64,000 bases of DNA from Hydrangea macrophylla (lineage: Eukaryota; Streptophyta; Magnoliopsida; Cornales; Hydrangeaceae): assembly GCA_033977485.1 (NCBI GenBank), contig CM066994.1:116956458-117020457 (forward strand), in the 5' to 3' direction. The notes below the pieces were generated by a model. That model saw only the letters and a list, made by a program, of their open reading frames with translations. It was not told the DNA's origin and searched no databases. Below are positions 11,757 through 23,593 of the stretch, piece by piece. A program made the translations under genes and the position numbers. Within the stretch, counting starts at the first letter, position 1. The number at the start of each line of letters is the position of its first letter.

Positions 11757-13956
11757 CCCCCCTTGGCTTCTCATTTTGGGGGTGTCAAAGGTAAGCTTTG
11801 AAAAGTTTTGGGAGAGAAAGTTGTAGAGATAAGGTTAGAATAGAGAGAAAAGAAGCTTTCTTCTTTGATTTTCAAAACAAAAGTGAGTTCTAAACTTTGT
11901 TTTTACTTCATTACTCCTATTTACTTCAATATTCAATACACTCAATCACCATTTTAGTGAGCATTTAAGAGAGTGGAATCTTCTTCCATGTCCAATGTCT
12001 TCACATATGAGTGAAACACCAAACTACAAGTTCAATACATCATGAATATCATCTATTGATTGCTATCTACTTGCTTATATACAATGTTCATCTCTTCTTA
12101 CCTCATTTATTTTTTATTTTCTTTATTTACTTACTAGTTCATCATCATCTAGATGATAACATGAAGTTTGAGGTGAGTGAATCCTTATGGATAGTAGCCC
12201 TTGACCTCAAAAACATGTTTGATAGATGGTGATCATAACTTCAATACCTCCAATCCTTGAAGTTATGTTCAAATATGAAAATAAATCTCTCCAACAATCT
12301 TGGAGGTTCTTAATGATGAGTTTGATGTTGACATTTTAAGTAGCTAAAATCTTCATTGAGTATTGAAAATATGCTATCAAAATCTCTATTTCAAAACCCC
12401 TCTTAAAACCCCTTATTTTGATCTCAAGGAAGAAAACTCTAGTTTTTCCCAAAATCTTCAAAACAGTGAGTCAAAACAGTGAGTGATCTGAGTTCAAAGA
12501 TTTCTTTAGAACTCAATACTTAATGTATAGATGCAAGGCCACTTGGAAAGTCTTCCTAACTCATTAAAGAACACCCATGATTTTTGGTTTGACTTGAAAA
12601 TACTTGAAAATGGTCCATTTGGACCCAAACATTACCTCCAGACATTCTGCCTCTGTTGTCACAGCAGCTTGGTTAAACTTCCAACTTCTTTTTCAGAAAA
12701 ATTTTCCAAAATGGGTAGTCCTAACTTATTTTTCCTTTAAACTTCAATGTCTTAGGGAACTTTCTGTATAAAATGGGCCTCTAGATCGTTTTTTTTTCAT
12801 TTTCTAAGATTTTTCAAAATTTCAGTCGACAGTATGGACTCTATTCCTGAGTGATCTCTGTTGTTTATATGATTTCTCTCAATCTGTGATAGTTATTAAT
12901 GATTGTCTTTTTGGGTTGTGTTCTAGACACAATAAGGAAGATCTCCATAAAAAATCATGCATTGGAAACATTCCTAACCCCTCTTTTCAATTTCTAAAAG
13001 ATCATGTTACTGTTCTGTCCACTATTCACAGCAAGCACATTTTAGCTTTCATTCTTTGATTTGATGCATACATGCATTCCAAATTAGTTCATATCCTAGG
13101 AAGTAGTTCATACTACATTTGTACATATCCCATGATGATTTCATTCATACATTCATTCATTCTCTAGACTTTTAAGTCACTTAAGAAAGTTCATGTACAC
13201 AAGCACACTACAACCTTTGCACATTTTAGGATCATACATTGCATTCATGCAAGATTTGGGGCTTTCGTGACTCCTAATCTAAGAAGATTATAAGGAATGA
13301 TCATGATCACACGTTCATGCTTCCCTTCGATCTAATCCTCCTTTCTCATCCGTGCCGGGGATTGAGAGATCTTCTTTTCTCAAAGATTAACATGCATCAT
13401 ATTAGCTTGCTAAGCATATTTCAATTTCTTTATTTATTTGTTTCAAGAACAATTCATGTCCCCTTAGATTAGGAAAACTTTATTACTTGATATGTGATTA
13501 GACGATTTTTCCTAGGTTTATTCGTGTGATCTTTCACTTTGCATTGTGTGATACTTGGTTTAGATCTTATGAATGATATTTTATCTTTAGATCTTCCATT
13601 TCAAGTTTCTTATGTAATGTAATATATTATCATAATATTAATTGTCGAACCATACATAGTATAAGATGATTATTTGGATGCTAATTGAGGCCCGTCGAAA
13701 GACGGGGCGAGTTGAGGGTGTTTTAGTCGCGACAAAGGCTCCTTCCTCTCTCGTACCAAAACCCCGAGCCAAGTTCTTTGGTTATGAAGGGCTGGTGCCC
13801 TTTATCCATTTGGGTGAGTCAAAATTAGGTTTCTTGGTTCCTTAAAGACCAAGTGGCGACTCTGTATCTGTTTTCAATAGACCTCCTTTTCTCTTTCCTT
13901 TGATCTAAATCAATTTCAAAACAAACAAAGTGGTGGAATTCCGTGTGTCCACAATC

Positions 13957-13974
13957 TGGTGACTCTGCTGGGGA
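13957..13974 (+). other. Primer-binding site, tRNA-Arg type
   Basis: TGGTGACTCTGCTGGGGA starts three bases after the LTR end. Ogre/Tat elements typically use a tRNA-Arg-type PBS of this form (TGGCGACTC...GGGGA). Confidence 0.75.
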
Positions 13975-14144
13975 TTTTTATTTTAAAACAAAATAATACA
14001 GAGGTTTGACTCAGAAGAAGCATCCTTAAAATCATCTTTTTACTGTGTCTGGTTCACCGCATTGCACTTTGCATTTTCCCCCTCCGACTGTGTCTGAAGA
14101 AAGAAAAAAGAGATGAACAAGAAAAAAAATGAACTGATATATAT
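13975..14144 (+). mobile_element. Short 5' leader of the Ogre-type element
   Basis: AT- and purine-rich non-coding sequence following the PBS. No gag reading frame follows; the leader runs into the palindrome array and the copia element, so the Ogre-type copy is truncated here. Confidence 0.5.
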
Positions 14145-14158
14145 AGAAATTGAAGGTC

Positions 14159-14596
14159 CAGTCGACTGATACGCGGGGGCAGTCAACTGTATGTTAAATT
14201 AGGGCATGAAAATTTGGGGCTAACAGAGGTTCAGTCAATTGATTCGTGGGTACAGTCGACTGTATTCCAAATTAGGGCAAGAAAATTTGAGGTTCAGTCA
14301 ACGCCGCAGTCGACTAAAGTGGGCAGAAGACAAGAGAGTGCAGAAACAGTCGACGCCACAGTCGACGGAAGAGGGCAGAACCCATGAGAAGGCAAAAGCA
14401 GTCGACGCCACAGTCGACTGGAGAATGAGGGAAAAAGTAAGGAAAGAACAAGGAAGGGTTCAGTCGACGAAAACCTACAAGCTTCAGTTGACTGAGCACG
14501 TTCAGTCGACTCTGCAGTCGACTGAGAGGGGCAGAACCAAAATACTGTAGAATGGGACACAGATTCAGTCGACGAGGATGGGAGTCCAGTCGACTG
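14159..14596. repeat. CAGTCGACTG palindrome array
   Basis: About sixteen copies of CAGTCGACTG or one-base variants (CAGTCAACTG, CAGTCGACG) in 440 bp, many paired 10-25 bp apart. The first three units are part of a larger repeat of about 70 bp containing AAATTAGGGCA. The same motif occurs about eight times in the copia LTR (20217-20401). The ORFs crossing this array on both strands (14239-14560) follow from the repeat and are not genes. Confidence 0.9.
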
Positions 14597-14657
14597 CTTC
14601 TAACAGAAAAACACAGAAGAGAAGAAAAATCAAGCTAGGAGGCTTAGAGGGTGAATA

Positions 14658-15427
14658 TTAACTCAAATCACACAAACGAGACATGTCTAATTCCCTCCTT
14701 ATAATGCTAAAGCGTTCTTCAGGAAGAGGTTTGGTGAAAATATCGGCCCATTGATGATCGGTGTCGATGAAAACAAGATCGGCATCCCCTTTTTGAACAT
14801 GATCGTGAATAAAATGATGACGGATCTCAATGTGTTTAGTCCTTGAGTGTTGGATGGGATTTTTGGATAGACATATGGCACTAGTATTATCACAATTGAT
14901 AGGAATATGATCAAAATAGAGTCCAAAATCTTCTAATTGTTGTTTCATATAAAGCGCTTGAGTACAACAACTCCCAGCGGCTATATATTCGGCTTCGGCC
15001 GTAGATAGAGCTACCGTATTTTGTTTCTTACTAGACCATGAAACAAGTGAGTGTCCTAAAAAATGACATGTATCACTAGTTCTTTTGCGATCTAATTTAC
15101 AACCAGCAAAATCCGCATCCGAAAAGCTTGTTAACTCAAAAGAAGTATTTTTAGGATACCAAAGACCTAAGTCTATAGTACCAAGAAGATAACGAAAGAT
15201 ACGTTTAACCGCAATAACATGTAATTCCTTAGGTGAAGCTTGAAATCTAGCACAAAGACATACACTAAACATGATATCCGGTCTACTTGCAGTGAGATAC
15301 AATAAACTACCAATCATGCCCCGATAAAGCTTACAATCTACCGGCTTGCCGGCTTCATTTTTATCAAGTTTTAAAGTAGAACTCATAGGAGTTTGAAACA
15401 CTTTACTTCCTTCCAGTCCAAATCTTT
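14658..15427 (-). pseudogene. Copia pol, end of RT and RNase H
   Basis: RNase H degrades the RNA of the RNA-DNA hybrid during reverse transcription of a Ty1/copia element. The frame opens in the RT thumb/connection (TPMSSTLKL..., YRGMIGSLLYLTASRPDIMF) and continues into the copia RNase H, with FSDADFAG, STAEAEYIA and CDNTSAI supplying the acidic residues. It ends in TKPLPEERF, the usual copia C-terminal region, and stops at 14658. A one-base shift near 15450 separates it from the RT frame upstream (GIFI then NQSKY in another frame). The domain itself looks complete, but the polyprotein is broken. Confidence 0.93.
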
Positions 15428-16051
15428 TTAAAAGATCTTTAATATACTTGGATTGATTATGAAGATGCCATCCTTAAGTTGTTTTATTTGAAGTCCAAGA
15501 AAGAAGTTAAGCTCCCCCATTAAACTCATTTCAAATTCATTTTGCATACATGATGCAAATTCTTCACACATTTTTTCATTTGTGGCTCCAAAAATAATAT
15601 CATCCACGTAAATTTGAACAAGTAAAATATCTTCATTTGAGGTTTTAACGAAAAGAGTAGTATCAATTTTTCCTTGTTTAAAACCAAGATCAATAAGATA
15701 TTTACTTAATCTATCATACCAAGCACGTGGAGCTTGTTTTAAACCATACAACGCTTTTGTTAGTCTAAAGAGATGATCAGGAAAATGTGGATTTTCGAAA
15801 CCTGGGGGTTGTTTAACATAGACTTCCTCGGATATAAAACCATTTAAGAAGGCACTTTTCACATCCATTTGAAAAATTTTAAAATTTTTATGGCAAGCAA
15901 AGGCAAGAAGCATCCTAATGGCTTCAAGTCTTGCCACGGGAGCATAGGTCTCCTCGTAGTCTATACCTTCTTCTTGATTGTAGCCTTGGGCAACTAATCT
16001 AGCCTTGTTTCTCACAACAATGCCGGATTCATCCTTTTTATTTCGAAAAAC
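15428..16051 (-). pseudogene. Copia pol, reverse transcriptase
   Basis: The copia reverse transcriptase copies the element RNA into DNA in the virus-like particle. Signature stretches are [47 protein letters not shown] and the catalytic YVDDIIFG, so the active site is intact. It is joined to the integrase side through a TAG at 16052-16054 where the family has Trp (TGG), and loses frame after GIFI at its C-terminal end. Both lesions stop a full polyprotein. Flanked by integrase (right) and RNase H (left), in the copia order integrase before RT. Confidence 0.95.
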
Positions 16052-17143
16052 CTATTTTGTTCCAATTATGGTATGATCATTAGGTCTAGGAACAAGAGTC
16101 CAAACTTCATTTCTCTCAAATTGATTAAGCTCTTCTTGCATAGCCAAGATCCAAATTTCATCATTCTCGGCTTCATCAATATTCTTAGGTTCAATTTGAG
16201 ATAGAAATGCTAAGTTATTACAAATATTTTTGAGAGATGATCTAGTAGCCACACCTTGACTAGGATCTCCTAGGATTTGATCAATAGGATGATTAGGCAC
16301 GTTTTTCCATTCAAGGGGAAGATCACTTCTTGCTTCCACTCTAGGTGGTTCAATGGAAAGAGGTGCTTCTTCCTTAGAGTTTTCAAGAGGTAGAGAGTTT
16401 GAAGCAATGTTTTCAACATCATTTGTAACATCCTTTGAAACATCAATTTCATCATCCAAGTTTTTCTTAAAAGGATTTGCTTCATCAAAAATGACGTGCA
16501 TTGATTCTTCTACAAGCAATGTCCTTTGATTAAAAACTCTATAGGCTTTGCTAATTTGAGAATATCCAAGAAAAATGCCTTCATCCGATTTCGCATCAAA
16601 TTTTCCTAGGTTATCCTTAGTATTCAAGATAAAGCATTTACATCCAAAAACTTTGAAATAACTTATGTTGGGCTTTCTTCCTTTCCAAAGCTCATATGGG
16701 GTCTTATTGAGCTTGTTTCTAATGACCACACGATTAATGACATAACATGAAGTGCTAGTGGCCTCGGCCCAAAAGTACTTTGGTAAATAAAATTCGTTTA
16801 ACATGGTTCTTGCCATTTCTTGAAGAGATCTATTTTTCCTCTCAACAACCCCATTTTGTTGAGGAGTTCTCGGTGCCGAAAAATTGTGACCAAAACCATT
16901 TTCTTCACAAAAAGAAGTAATATCATTATTATCAAATTCTCGGCCTCTATCACTTCTTATGTTGTTAATCGTGTACCCTTTTTCATTTTGAACACGTTTA
17001 CAAAAGTTAACAAAGATAGAAAATGCTTCATCCTTATGTGCTAGAAAGAACACCCAAGTGAATCTAGAAAAATCATCAACAATGACAAAGGCATAGATTT
17101 TGCCACTCATGCTAGCAACTCTATTTGGACCAAATAAATCCAT
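16052..17143 (-). pseudogene. Copia pol, integrase catalytic core
   Basis: Integrase inserts the DNA copy into the genome. The D,D,E triad is present as MDLFGP, RSDRGREF and NGVVERKN. It is followed by the copia region YFWAEA, TPYELWKGRKP and FGCKCFILN and a long acidic linker towards RT (EEEL/NEVWTLVPRP). The frame ends at TAG 16052-16054, a Trp-to-stop change. Upstream it is out of frame with the protease/zinc region because of an indel at a T-run near 17180. Length and motifs otherwise look normal for the SIRE-like lineage. Confidence 0.95.
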
Positions 17144-17770
17144 ATGAAGTAATTCAAGAGGTCTACAAGTGAAAATATCCTTTTTTTTTTCTTTTTAAAA
17201 GAGGTTTTGATTTGCTTTCCAAGTTGACAAGCATCACAAACTTTATCTTTAACAAATTTTGTTTTTGGCAAACCTTTAACCAATTCATTTTTAGATAAAT
17301 TTGAAAGTAAATCAATACTAGCATGACCTAGTCTTCTATGCCAAAGCCAACTTGTTTCATTTATGGCGGCAAGACACTTAACGTCTTGAGAAGAGATATC
17401 ATCAAAATCAATTGTATACACATTTTCTTCTCTATAGGCAATGAATAATATTTTATCACTACAAGCATAATTAATCATGCAATAGTTTGATTCAAACACC
17501 ACTTGAAAGCCTTTATCACATAATTGACTAATGCTTAGCAAATTATGTTTAAGTCCTTCTACTAAAAGCACATTTTCAATAGTTAGAGAAGAATTCTTAC
17601 CAACATTACCTATACCGATGATTTTTCCTTTAGAATTATCTCCGAAGGTAACATTTCCTCCATCCTTTGAAGAGAAAGATGAGAATTTTGATTTGTCTCC
17701 CGTCATATGTCTTGAGCAACCGCTATCCAAGAACCATTTATCCTTGCTAGAGGATTTGAGACAAACCTAC
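17107..17770 (-). pseudogene. Copia pol, protease and integrase zinc domain
   Basis: The frame begins KWFLDSGCSRHMTG, the copia aspartic protease active site (DSG), followed by the family stretches NVTFGD, NVLLVEGLKHNLLSISQLC and the pre-integrase zinc region WLWHRRLGH...VCDACQLGKQ (H-H-C-C). After KTSFKKKKK the frame is lost at a homopolymer (T-run on the plus strand near 17180-17190), and the true continuation is the integrase frame. The protease cuts the polyprotein and the zinc domain helps integrase bind the element ends. A gag stop and a frame change separate it from gag. Confidence 0.92.
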
Positions 17771-17779
17771 AAGACAAGT

Positions 17780-19141
17780 TTAAGTGATCTTCTTTGGTAC
17801 CCAATATTTGTTGGGTCCAACTTTGTTAGCAAAGAGAGGTGTTGTTCCCTTTTCAATCCACACCATTTTGGTTTTTCTCTTGTTTGGACATTTATAATTT
17901 ACCTGTCCTTTTCTCAAGCAATAATGACATGTAACATTAGGGTTGGAGATACTTGAGGAAGTTGCTTTAACAAAAAAAATTTGATGTGAGCTTTTCACTT
18001 GATTTTTGTTGGAGCTAGTGGAGGTACTTTTTAAAAAGAAGTTATTGTATTTCTTTTCTTTAAAAGTAGGATTGAATCCTAAGTCGGCTTTATCAAAAAC
18101 ACACATTTGTTTTCCCAAGAGCATGTTTAGATTTTGTTCCCCAAGAGTGAATTTTACCAAAATTTTATTTAAATTCTCCACTTGCTTTTTCAAGTCCTCA
18201 TTTTCTTCCTTTAAATCGTTTGAAGAAAAATTATTTGATGAAGACTCTTCTTTTTCCTTTTTCAATAAATCATTTCGAGACTTTAGATCATTTAGAGTCT
18301 CATTCTCTTTTCTCAAAATGTCGTTTTGAATTTTCAACTCACTTAGTTCATTTGAAAGTAATGAAAAATTCTTTTGAAGAGAAACATATTTTGCACCCAA
18401 GTTCTCCAATTCTTGATGTAACTCCTCAAATGCATTTTGGAGTTCATCATATTTTTGAGAATCAAAACAAGTATCGGGAGTAGGATCATCTACCTCACTC
18501 AAGTGAGCCATTAGACAAATATTTGCCACTTCTTCCTCACTTGAGTCATCATTTGACGAGTCGCTATCGGAATTGTCCCAAGTAGCCTTCATTGCCCTTT
18601 TCTTGGTTTTCTTAAAGTTTTTCTTCAACAACGGACAATCGGCCTTGACATGACCCGACTTCTTGCATTTGAAGCATATAATTGGCTCCTTTTTGGGTTC
18701 AATCACCTTAGGAGTTCTCCTAGTGAAGTTCTTGTCCTTCTTCAAGAATCTTTTGAACTTTCTCGTGATCATTGCTATCTCATCATCTTCATTGCTATCA
18801 CTATCCTCTTCATTGTCGTGAGATGTTTTGAGAGCTATGTTCTTCTTTTTGTCTTCCTTATCAAAAACCGCCAATTCCATTTGGTGGGTAACGAGAGAGC
18901 CCAAGAGTTGCTCCAATGAGAGTGTTGAGAGTTCCTTGGCTTCTCGGATTGCCGTCACTTTAGGTTGTCAATGCTTTGGAAGAGACCTAAGCAATTTCTC
19001 AATCATATCTTCATTAGTATATGTTTTACCAAGACTTTTCAAGCTATTGATAATTATAGTGAAACGAGTAAACATTTCACTTATGGTTTCATTTGATGAC
19101 ATTTTAAACATTTCATATGATTGAACAAGAAGATTTATTTT
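17780..19141 (-). pseudogene. Copia gag, C-terminal part
   Basis: The structural capsid/nucleocapsid protein of a SIRE-like copia element. It includes a capsid remnant, a classic CCHC zinc knuckle (CFKCKKSGHVKADC), an acidic Ser/Asp block, a long heptad-rich coiled coil (about KYDELQNAFEELHQELENL to LNKILVKF) and a second zinc knuckle in which His is replaced by Gln (CHYCLRKGQVNYKC). An in-frame TGA at 18968-18970 (family Trp) interrupts it. The extended coiled coil after the first knuckle is typical of SIRE-type gag. It ends at a stop at 17780, before the protease. Confidence 0.9.
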
Positions 19142-19525
19142 TTATTTCTTCACTTGATTAGTACCTTCATGAGCAACCTCAAGTTTATCCCAAATTTCCT
19201 TTGCGGACTTGCAAGAAGAAATTCTATTATACTCATTAGGGTCTAATCCACAATATAAAATGTTCATAGCATTTGCGTTCATCTTAATAAGTCTTTTATC
19301 AATATCGTTGTATTCCTCAATAGTTTTCTCAATTTCAACATTGTCTACAATCTTGGTGGGAATGTGAGGTCCATTCACAACAAGTTGCCAAAGATCAAAA
19401 TCTTGAGCAATCATATAGATTCTCATACGATTTTTCCAATAAGCATAGTTGGAACCATTAAAACAAGGAGGTCTATTTGAAGATTGTCCCTTACTATAGA
19501 TGATAGTGGTTGTAGTGGTTTCCAT
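19142..19525 (-). pseudogene. Copia gag, N-terminal part
   Basis: Starts METTTTTIIYSKGQSSNRPP and contains the UBN2/DUF4219-like copia gag region, with FNGSNYAYWKNRM, LWQLVVNGP and AKEIWDKLEVAHEGT. Together these form the start of the capsid protein. A TAA at 19142-19144 cuts the frame; coding similarity (NLLVQSYEMFKMS) continues beyond it in the same frame. The ATG lies about 40 bp inside the PBS, as expected for the first gag codon. Confidence 0.92.
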
Positions 19526-19565
19526 TTGATCGTTAACTCAAATATGTGGAAATATTTAAGCCGAA

Positions 19566-19577
19566 GCTCTGATACCA
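19566..19577 (-). other. Primer-binding site of copia element
   Basis: The minus strand reads TGGTATCAGAGC two bases from the LTR end at 19580. It is complementary to initiator tRNA-Met, the standard copia primer. Confidence 0.92.
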
Positions 19578-20110
19578 ATTGTTGGCCCAAATATGGAAAC
19601 CTTAGAGGGGGGTGAATAAGGTTTTAGCAGAAATTAACCTTTTAAAAAGCTTAATTGCAAATTAAACAAGATCACAAGAAATTAACTAAAGAGATAAGGG
19701 AAGAGATACAAGCAAACCAATTTTTCAAGTGGTTCGGCAATCGCACCCCGCGGCCTACTTCCACCCCTCAAGAACACCTCTTGAGGATTTCACTATCTCA
19801 ATCTTCTTTTGGTGAAGATCAAACCCTTACAATCTCTCCACTTGAAGAATAACCTCTTCACTTGGACAAGGGTTACATCAACCCTCAATACAAACTTCTT
19901 TTGAATGGAATTTGTTACAAGAAAAGAAACTCTCTCAATAGAGTAGATAGATACAGATTTAGGCTCATAATGAATTCTCTCAAGATATACAATTGAAGTC
20001 TAGAGCAATGGTATTTATGATCTCACCAAACTAGGGCTCAATAAATGAAGATGTTAAAATTTCAGTTCAATTAGATTGATCAAGAGGTATTAATGAAGTT
20101 CAAATAAATG

Positions 20111-20118
20111 TATTTATA
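20111..20118 (-). promoter_or_regulatory. TATA box of copia LTR
   Basis: TATAAATA on the minus strand, about 590 bp into the LTR and about 100 bp downstream of the palindrome array. Confidence 0.5.
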
Positions 20119-20216
20119 GCTTACCTAAGAAATTCAACCGTTGGAAGTGGTTGGGAGCATTAAATGCTTCATTAATGAAGTTAACTAGCCGTTACTGTGT
20201 TCTTCGCAGTCGCTTA

Positions 20217-20401
20217 GTCGACTGGATTACATAGGACAGTCGACTGAGGTTCAAAACTAATTAGAATTACAATTGGCTCAGTCGACTGCGTCGGGAGGGC
20301 ATTCGACTGGTTTGCAGTTTGATAACATGTCTGTTCAACCTCATCGACTGATCAATCGACTAATGCCTCAGTCGACTGAATCGAAAGGGCAGTCGACTGC
20401 T
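20217..20401. repeat. CAGTCGACTG array in copia LTR
   Basis: About eight CAGTCGACTG-type units (including TAGTCGACTG, ATTCGACTGG, ATCGACTGA), mostly paired at about 20 bp. Located in U3, directly upstream of the minus-strand TATA. Confidence 0.88.
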
Positions 20402-20704
20402 TTTAGGCAATTCTAAAAGGTTTGTTGGGTTTAAAAGGTTAGTTCCTTTTTGAAATTAATTGAGCCCTCAAGAGTGATGTTCACATAGATACACTGCTTT
20501 ACATAGAGTCCTAGATAATAATTGGAAACAAGATCTTCAACTTATAATTCTTCATCAAGCTTGAATCCTTTGTTTATAATCAAGTGGACATTCAGGAACT
20601 ATGATTTTCTTTCTGCATACTTAAGCAATTTAAGATCATTAGAAAATGCAACTTGACAGTTTGTTAATCATCAAAATCATGGAATAAGACCTTAGGGCTA
20701 ACAT

Positions 20705-21130
20705 TGTTTATAAGCAAACTTCTTTCAATGTGTTTACGACATCAACTCAAACTTGCCGGAAAGGACTCAACTTAACCTTACATATTCAAACTTCAACTTG
20801 TAACATCAAAATTACATAAGTTTTTCCAAGTTAACTTGAAACCATCCAAATGACAAGTTCAAGATTCAAGTCTTATAATTACATCAAAAGTACCACTCTA
20901 CCATTTTAGGAAGTACTAATTACATCATATTACAAGTTTTAAAAGAGTTAATATACAAGAGTCCTACATCTCCCCCATCTCTCCCATCTCTCCCGTCTCT
21001 CCCATCTCTCACACCCACAAATCAAGACCTCAAGCCTCAAGCTAAGGACCCCAAGCCACTAGTTACACTGTAATATAGGTTTAAAACATATCTACAAGTT
21101 CCAAAACCCTTTCCCCTTTTTCCTGAGCAC
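20705..21130. other. Non-coding flank, unassigned
   Basis: AT-rich sequence with a CT-rich stretch repeating CCCATCTCT (20970-21010). No gene or recognisable element end. It may be the left part of the gypsy LTR that follows. Confidence 0.4.
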
Positions 21131-22555
21131 GTCACTTCCTCTCCGGATATTGCTCCGTACCTGCGGTGGTAGTTATTTACCACAACAGAAACAGAAAACG
21201 ATTTTCTTAAGCATTACGCTTAGTGAGTAATCTAAACATGACTAAATATTTAACATGTACAATGCAACAATGAACATACAAATCATATTTGTAATCGCCG
21301 AGTCACCGGTTCAATGATTCATTCAGACCTGAAGGCCTCCCCTGGTCCCGTGGTCACTTCTATTCCTTGGACTTCCGTATTTCTCGGATTCTTCCTCTTC
21401 ACCACCCTTATTACTCCCAACAATGAATTATTTTTCGGTGCTCATTGATTACCACATAACCATATAAACACATAAACATGTAGGCACATATAATCTTCAT
21501 AAAAATTGACATGCAATTCGCAATTTAGTAACTACATGTTTTCTAAACATGAATAATCAACACAATAAGAACAATATCTTGGTTTCTAAGCACAAACTAT
21601 CATCTCTGACATCGTTGAAGTCTTGAACATAGTTAAACACAACCATTCTTTAGTGTAGAAAACTCACCTTAGCAAGATCTACCCAAATTCAAGCTAGAAA
21701 TGAAAAATCTCTTCACAAATCTTGCTCAATTCTTACCCAAAGTAAATCCTACATGGTTTTGGTACAACATATATCATTTGTCAAGAACGGTTGCCGGAAA
21801 AATGTTATTGAAAATGAAAATAAATTACATACATGTGACCCTCTTACCTCCACGAGTCCAAAAGTGGTCTCGGATCATAAATCCGACGAACGGCGGCGAC
21901 GGAACGGTGAGATTTCGGCGTCGGCGTCTCGAGCTCGTCTTTCTCTCCCGGAGCTTTCTCTTTATTTTTGTTTAGTTCAGTGAATATGAGAGTATGAACT
22001 CTCCTATGGACACACACTCATCACATGCATGTGATGTGTCACAAGTTTTTCCTATTTTCGTTTACACCCCCGATTTTTCTTAAGTTCTTATTATGAAATC
22101 CCCCAAACATTCCATTAACTACCCAACTATCTAGTGAGTGTTTGTCTAAGTTTCGTATGGGACCCAATGTGGGTCCCATATATTTTGTGAAGTTACTATC
22201 GCACCTACAAAATATCAATCTTTTTCAATTATACCCTTATCTAGGTGTCTAAACTAACATCAAATGCTAAACATATATCATCATATAATATGAAAGCATT
22301 TAAACAAATAATCATGTAATCATATAAATGCATTTAATCACGTAAAATGCAAATTTCATTTTATCCAGGCCCTTCACTGGGTCCCACTCCAATACCTGTC
22401 CCACCTCATTGGGGACTTTTCTAACTGTGTTCCTTTACTGAACACTTTTCCACGGGTGAGTCCAAGCCTCCCCTTATTCCATAATAAACACTAATTATAT
22501 TAATTAATGCATATAACATAATAATTTAACCCGTTCTCTGGGTACGGGTGTTACA
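21131..22555 (-). repeat. Gypsy LTR fragment 1
   Basis: Ends in GGGTACGGGTGTTACA at 22555, the type of terminus seen in the other minus-oriented gypsy LTRs here. Internally it resembles 10560-10706 and, more distantly, 22600-23593 (CTCACCTCCACGAGTC and following). The left boundary is not seen. Short ORFs at 21700-21983 lie in LTR sequence and are not called genes. Confidence 0.6.
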
Positions 22556-23593
22556 ATACCCAAAGAACATAAACATGAATCTCATCCAAAAACAAGATTG
22601 AAACCACTCACCTCTTCGTAATTCATTCCTAGTTGTGAAATTAAAGCCCAAATCTACTCCGGTTTTAAATCCTACATGAATGCGACCAACTACGGATTAC
22701 CGCTCTGAATTGGGTCTAAAAAATTACGACGATTAAACTCAATAAAATCAGTACCAAAAAGTAGAACTCACCTCCACGAGTCTGAATCCGGTCTCGGAAT
22801 CAAAATTCAAAGTCGAATGACCTGTCAATCGTCGTCGAGACGCTTCGGCAAACCCCCGTCTCCTTTCTTTCTCTCTAACCGACTGAAAGAAGAAGAGGAG
22901 ATATGGATCTCTTCCTTGATTCCCAGCACAAGTATATAACTTGGCATTTCTATTATGAAACCAACCCAATTTATGATTATTTGCTATTTTACCCCCAACT
23001 AAGTTTTATAACTAACTATTTAGTCCTCTAAACTTAAGTGGGTATTTGTCTATGTCTCGCGTGGATCCCATAAGTGGTCCCACATAATTATATGAAGTTA
23101 CTAATTAGCCTACTAATTATATAACGTATTCATTCAGTTCTCACCAAGGTATCTTAAATGACCACACAAATGATCCCTAACAATAAATAGTACATTTAAA
23201 CAACATATAGCATAGGTTGGTATAGCTCAAGTGGCAAAGAGCTTGGCATTTATAAGTCCCCTCCAATGCATAGGTTCAGTGTTCGAACCTTATCCCCTTC
23301 CCCATATAAAAAAAAAATAAAAAATAAATAACATATAAATATTTCACATATGCCTTAATAAACATTTAAACACACAAGGGTGATTCCAAAACCCTGTCCC
23401 ATCACAATGGAACTTTCTCAACACATGTCCCAATTTGGGACTGCCACATTGGCCAATACTGGGTTTCCAACTGGGCACCCATAATCAACTAGTGAGCTAA
23501 AATCCACTTAAATATGTGTTAATAAATATAAATTAATTATGCTAATGCATGCTAAATCACAATTAACAATTAATCGTGGGAGCGGGTGTTACA
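22556..23593 (-). repeat. Gypsy LTR fragment 2
   Basis: A second, diverged LTR-like block ending GGAGCGGGTGTTACA at 23593. It shares the block CTCACCTCCACGAGTC and the overall order with fragment 1. It contains the SINE at 23210-23329. Confidence 0.55.
23210..23329 (+). mobile_element. tRNA-derived SINE
   Basis: Contains a pol III A-box-like TAGCTCAAGTGG and a B-box GTTCGAACC about 45 bp later, then an A-rich tail. The 8-bp duplication AACATATA flanks it (23202-23209 and 23330-23337). At about 120 bp it consists of little more than a tRNA-like head and a tail. It does not fold as a complete tRNA (no proper acceptor stem), so it is called a SINE rather than a tRNA gene. Confidence 0.8.

Larger units (their letters stand above)
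10707..13953 (+). repeat. Ogre/Tat-type LTR (5' LTR)
   Basis: Aligns in inverted orientation with the solo LTR at 46464-49701 over its whole length (both about 3.24 kb). The first bases are TTTAGACACCC where the other copy has TGTAGACACCC; the end is GTGTCCACA. It carries a palindrome array (11544-11604) upstream of a TATA box (11749-11756), a PBS-like TGGCGACTCTG about 100 bp before its end, and the true PBS directly after it. Two small ORFs inside (10722-10910, 12531-12740) recur as LTR sequence and are not called coding. No matching 3' LTR is found to the right before other elements intervene. Confidence 0.88.
19580..20704 (-). repeat. 5' LTR of SIRE-like copia element
   Basis: Bounded by TGTTGGCCC at 19580 beside the PBS and by GGGCTAACA at 20704. 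Length 1125 bp. It contains a minus-strand TATA (20111-20118) and a CAGTCGACTG array in U3 (20217-20401). TTGTT follows at 20705-20709, a candidate TSD. No matching LTR is found on the pol side, so the element is incomplete. Confidence 0.82.

Noticed and set aside
14159..14596. Regularly spaced palindromic repeats resembling a CRISPR array
   Set aside because: Repeat units are only about 10 bp, spacers are uneven, and the setting is a plant retrotransposon region without cas genes.
23216..23296. A tRNA gene with intact A and B boxes
   Set aside because: Acceptor and anticodon stems do not pair properly, an A-rich tail follows and an 8-bp TSD flanks it, so it is a SINE.
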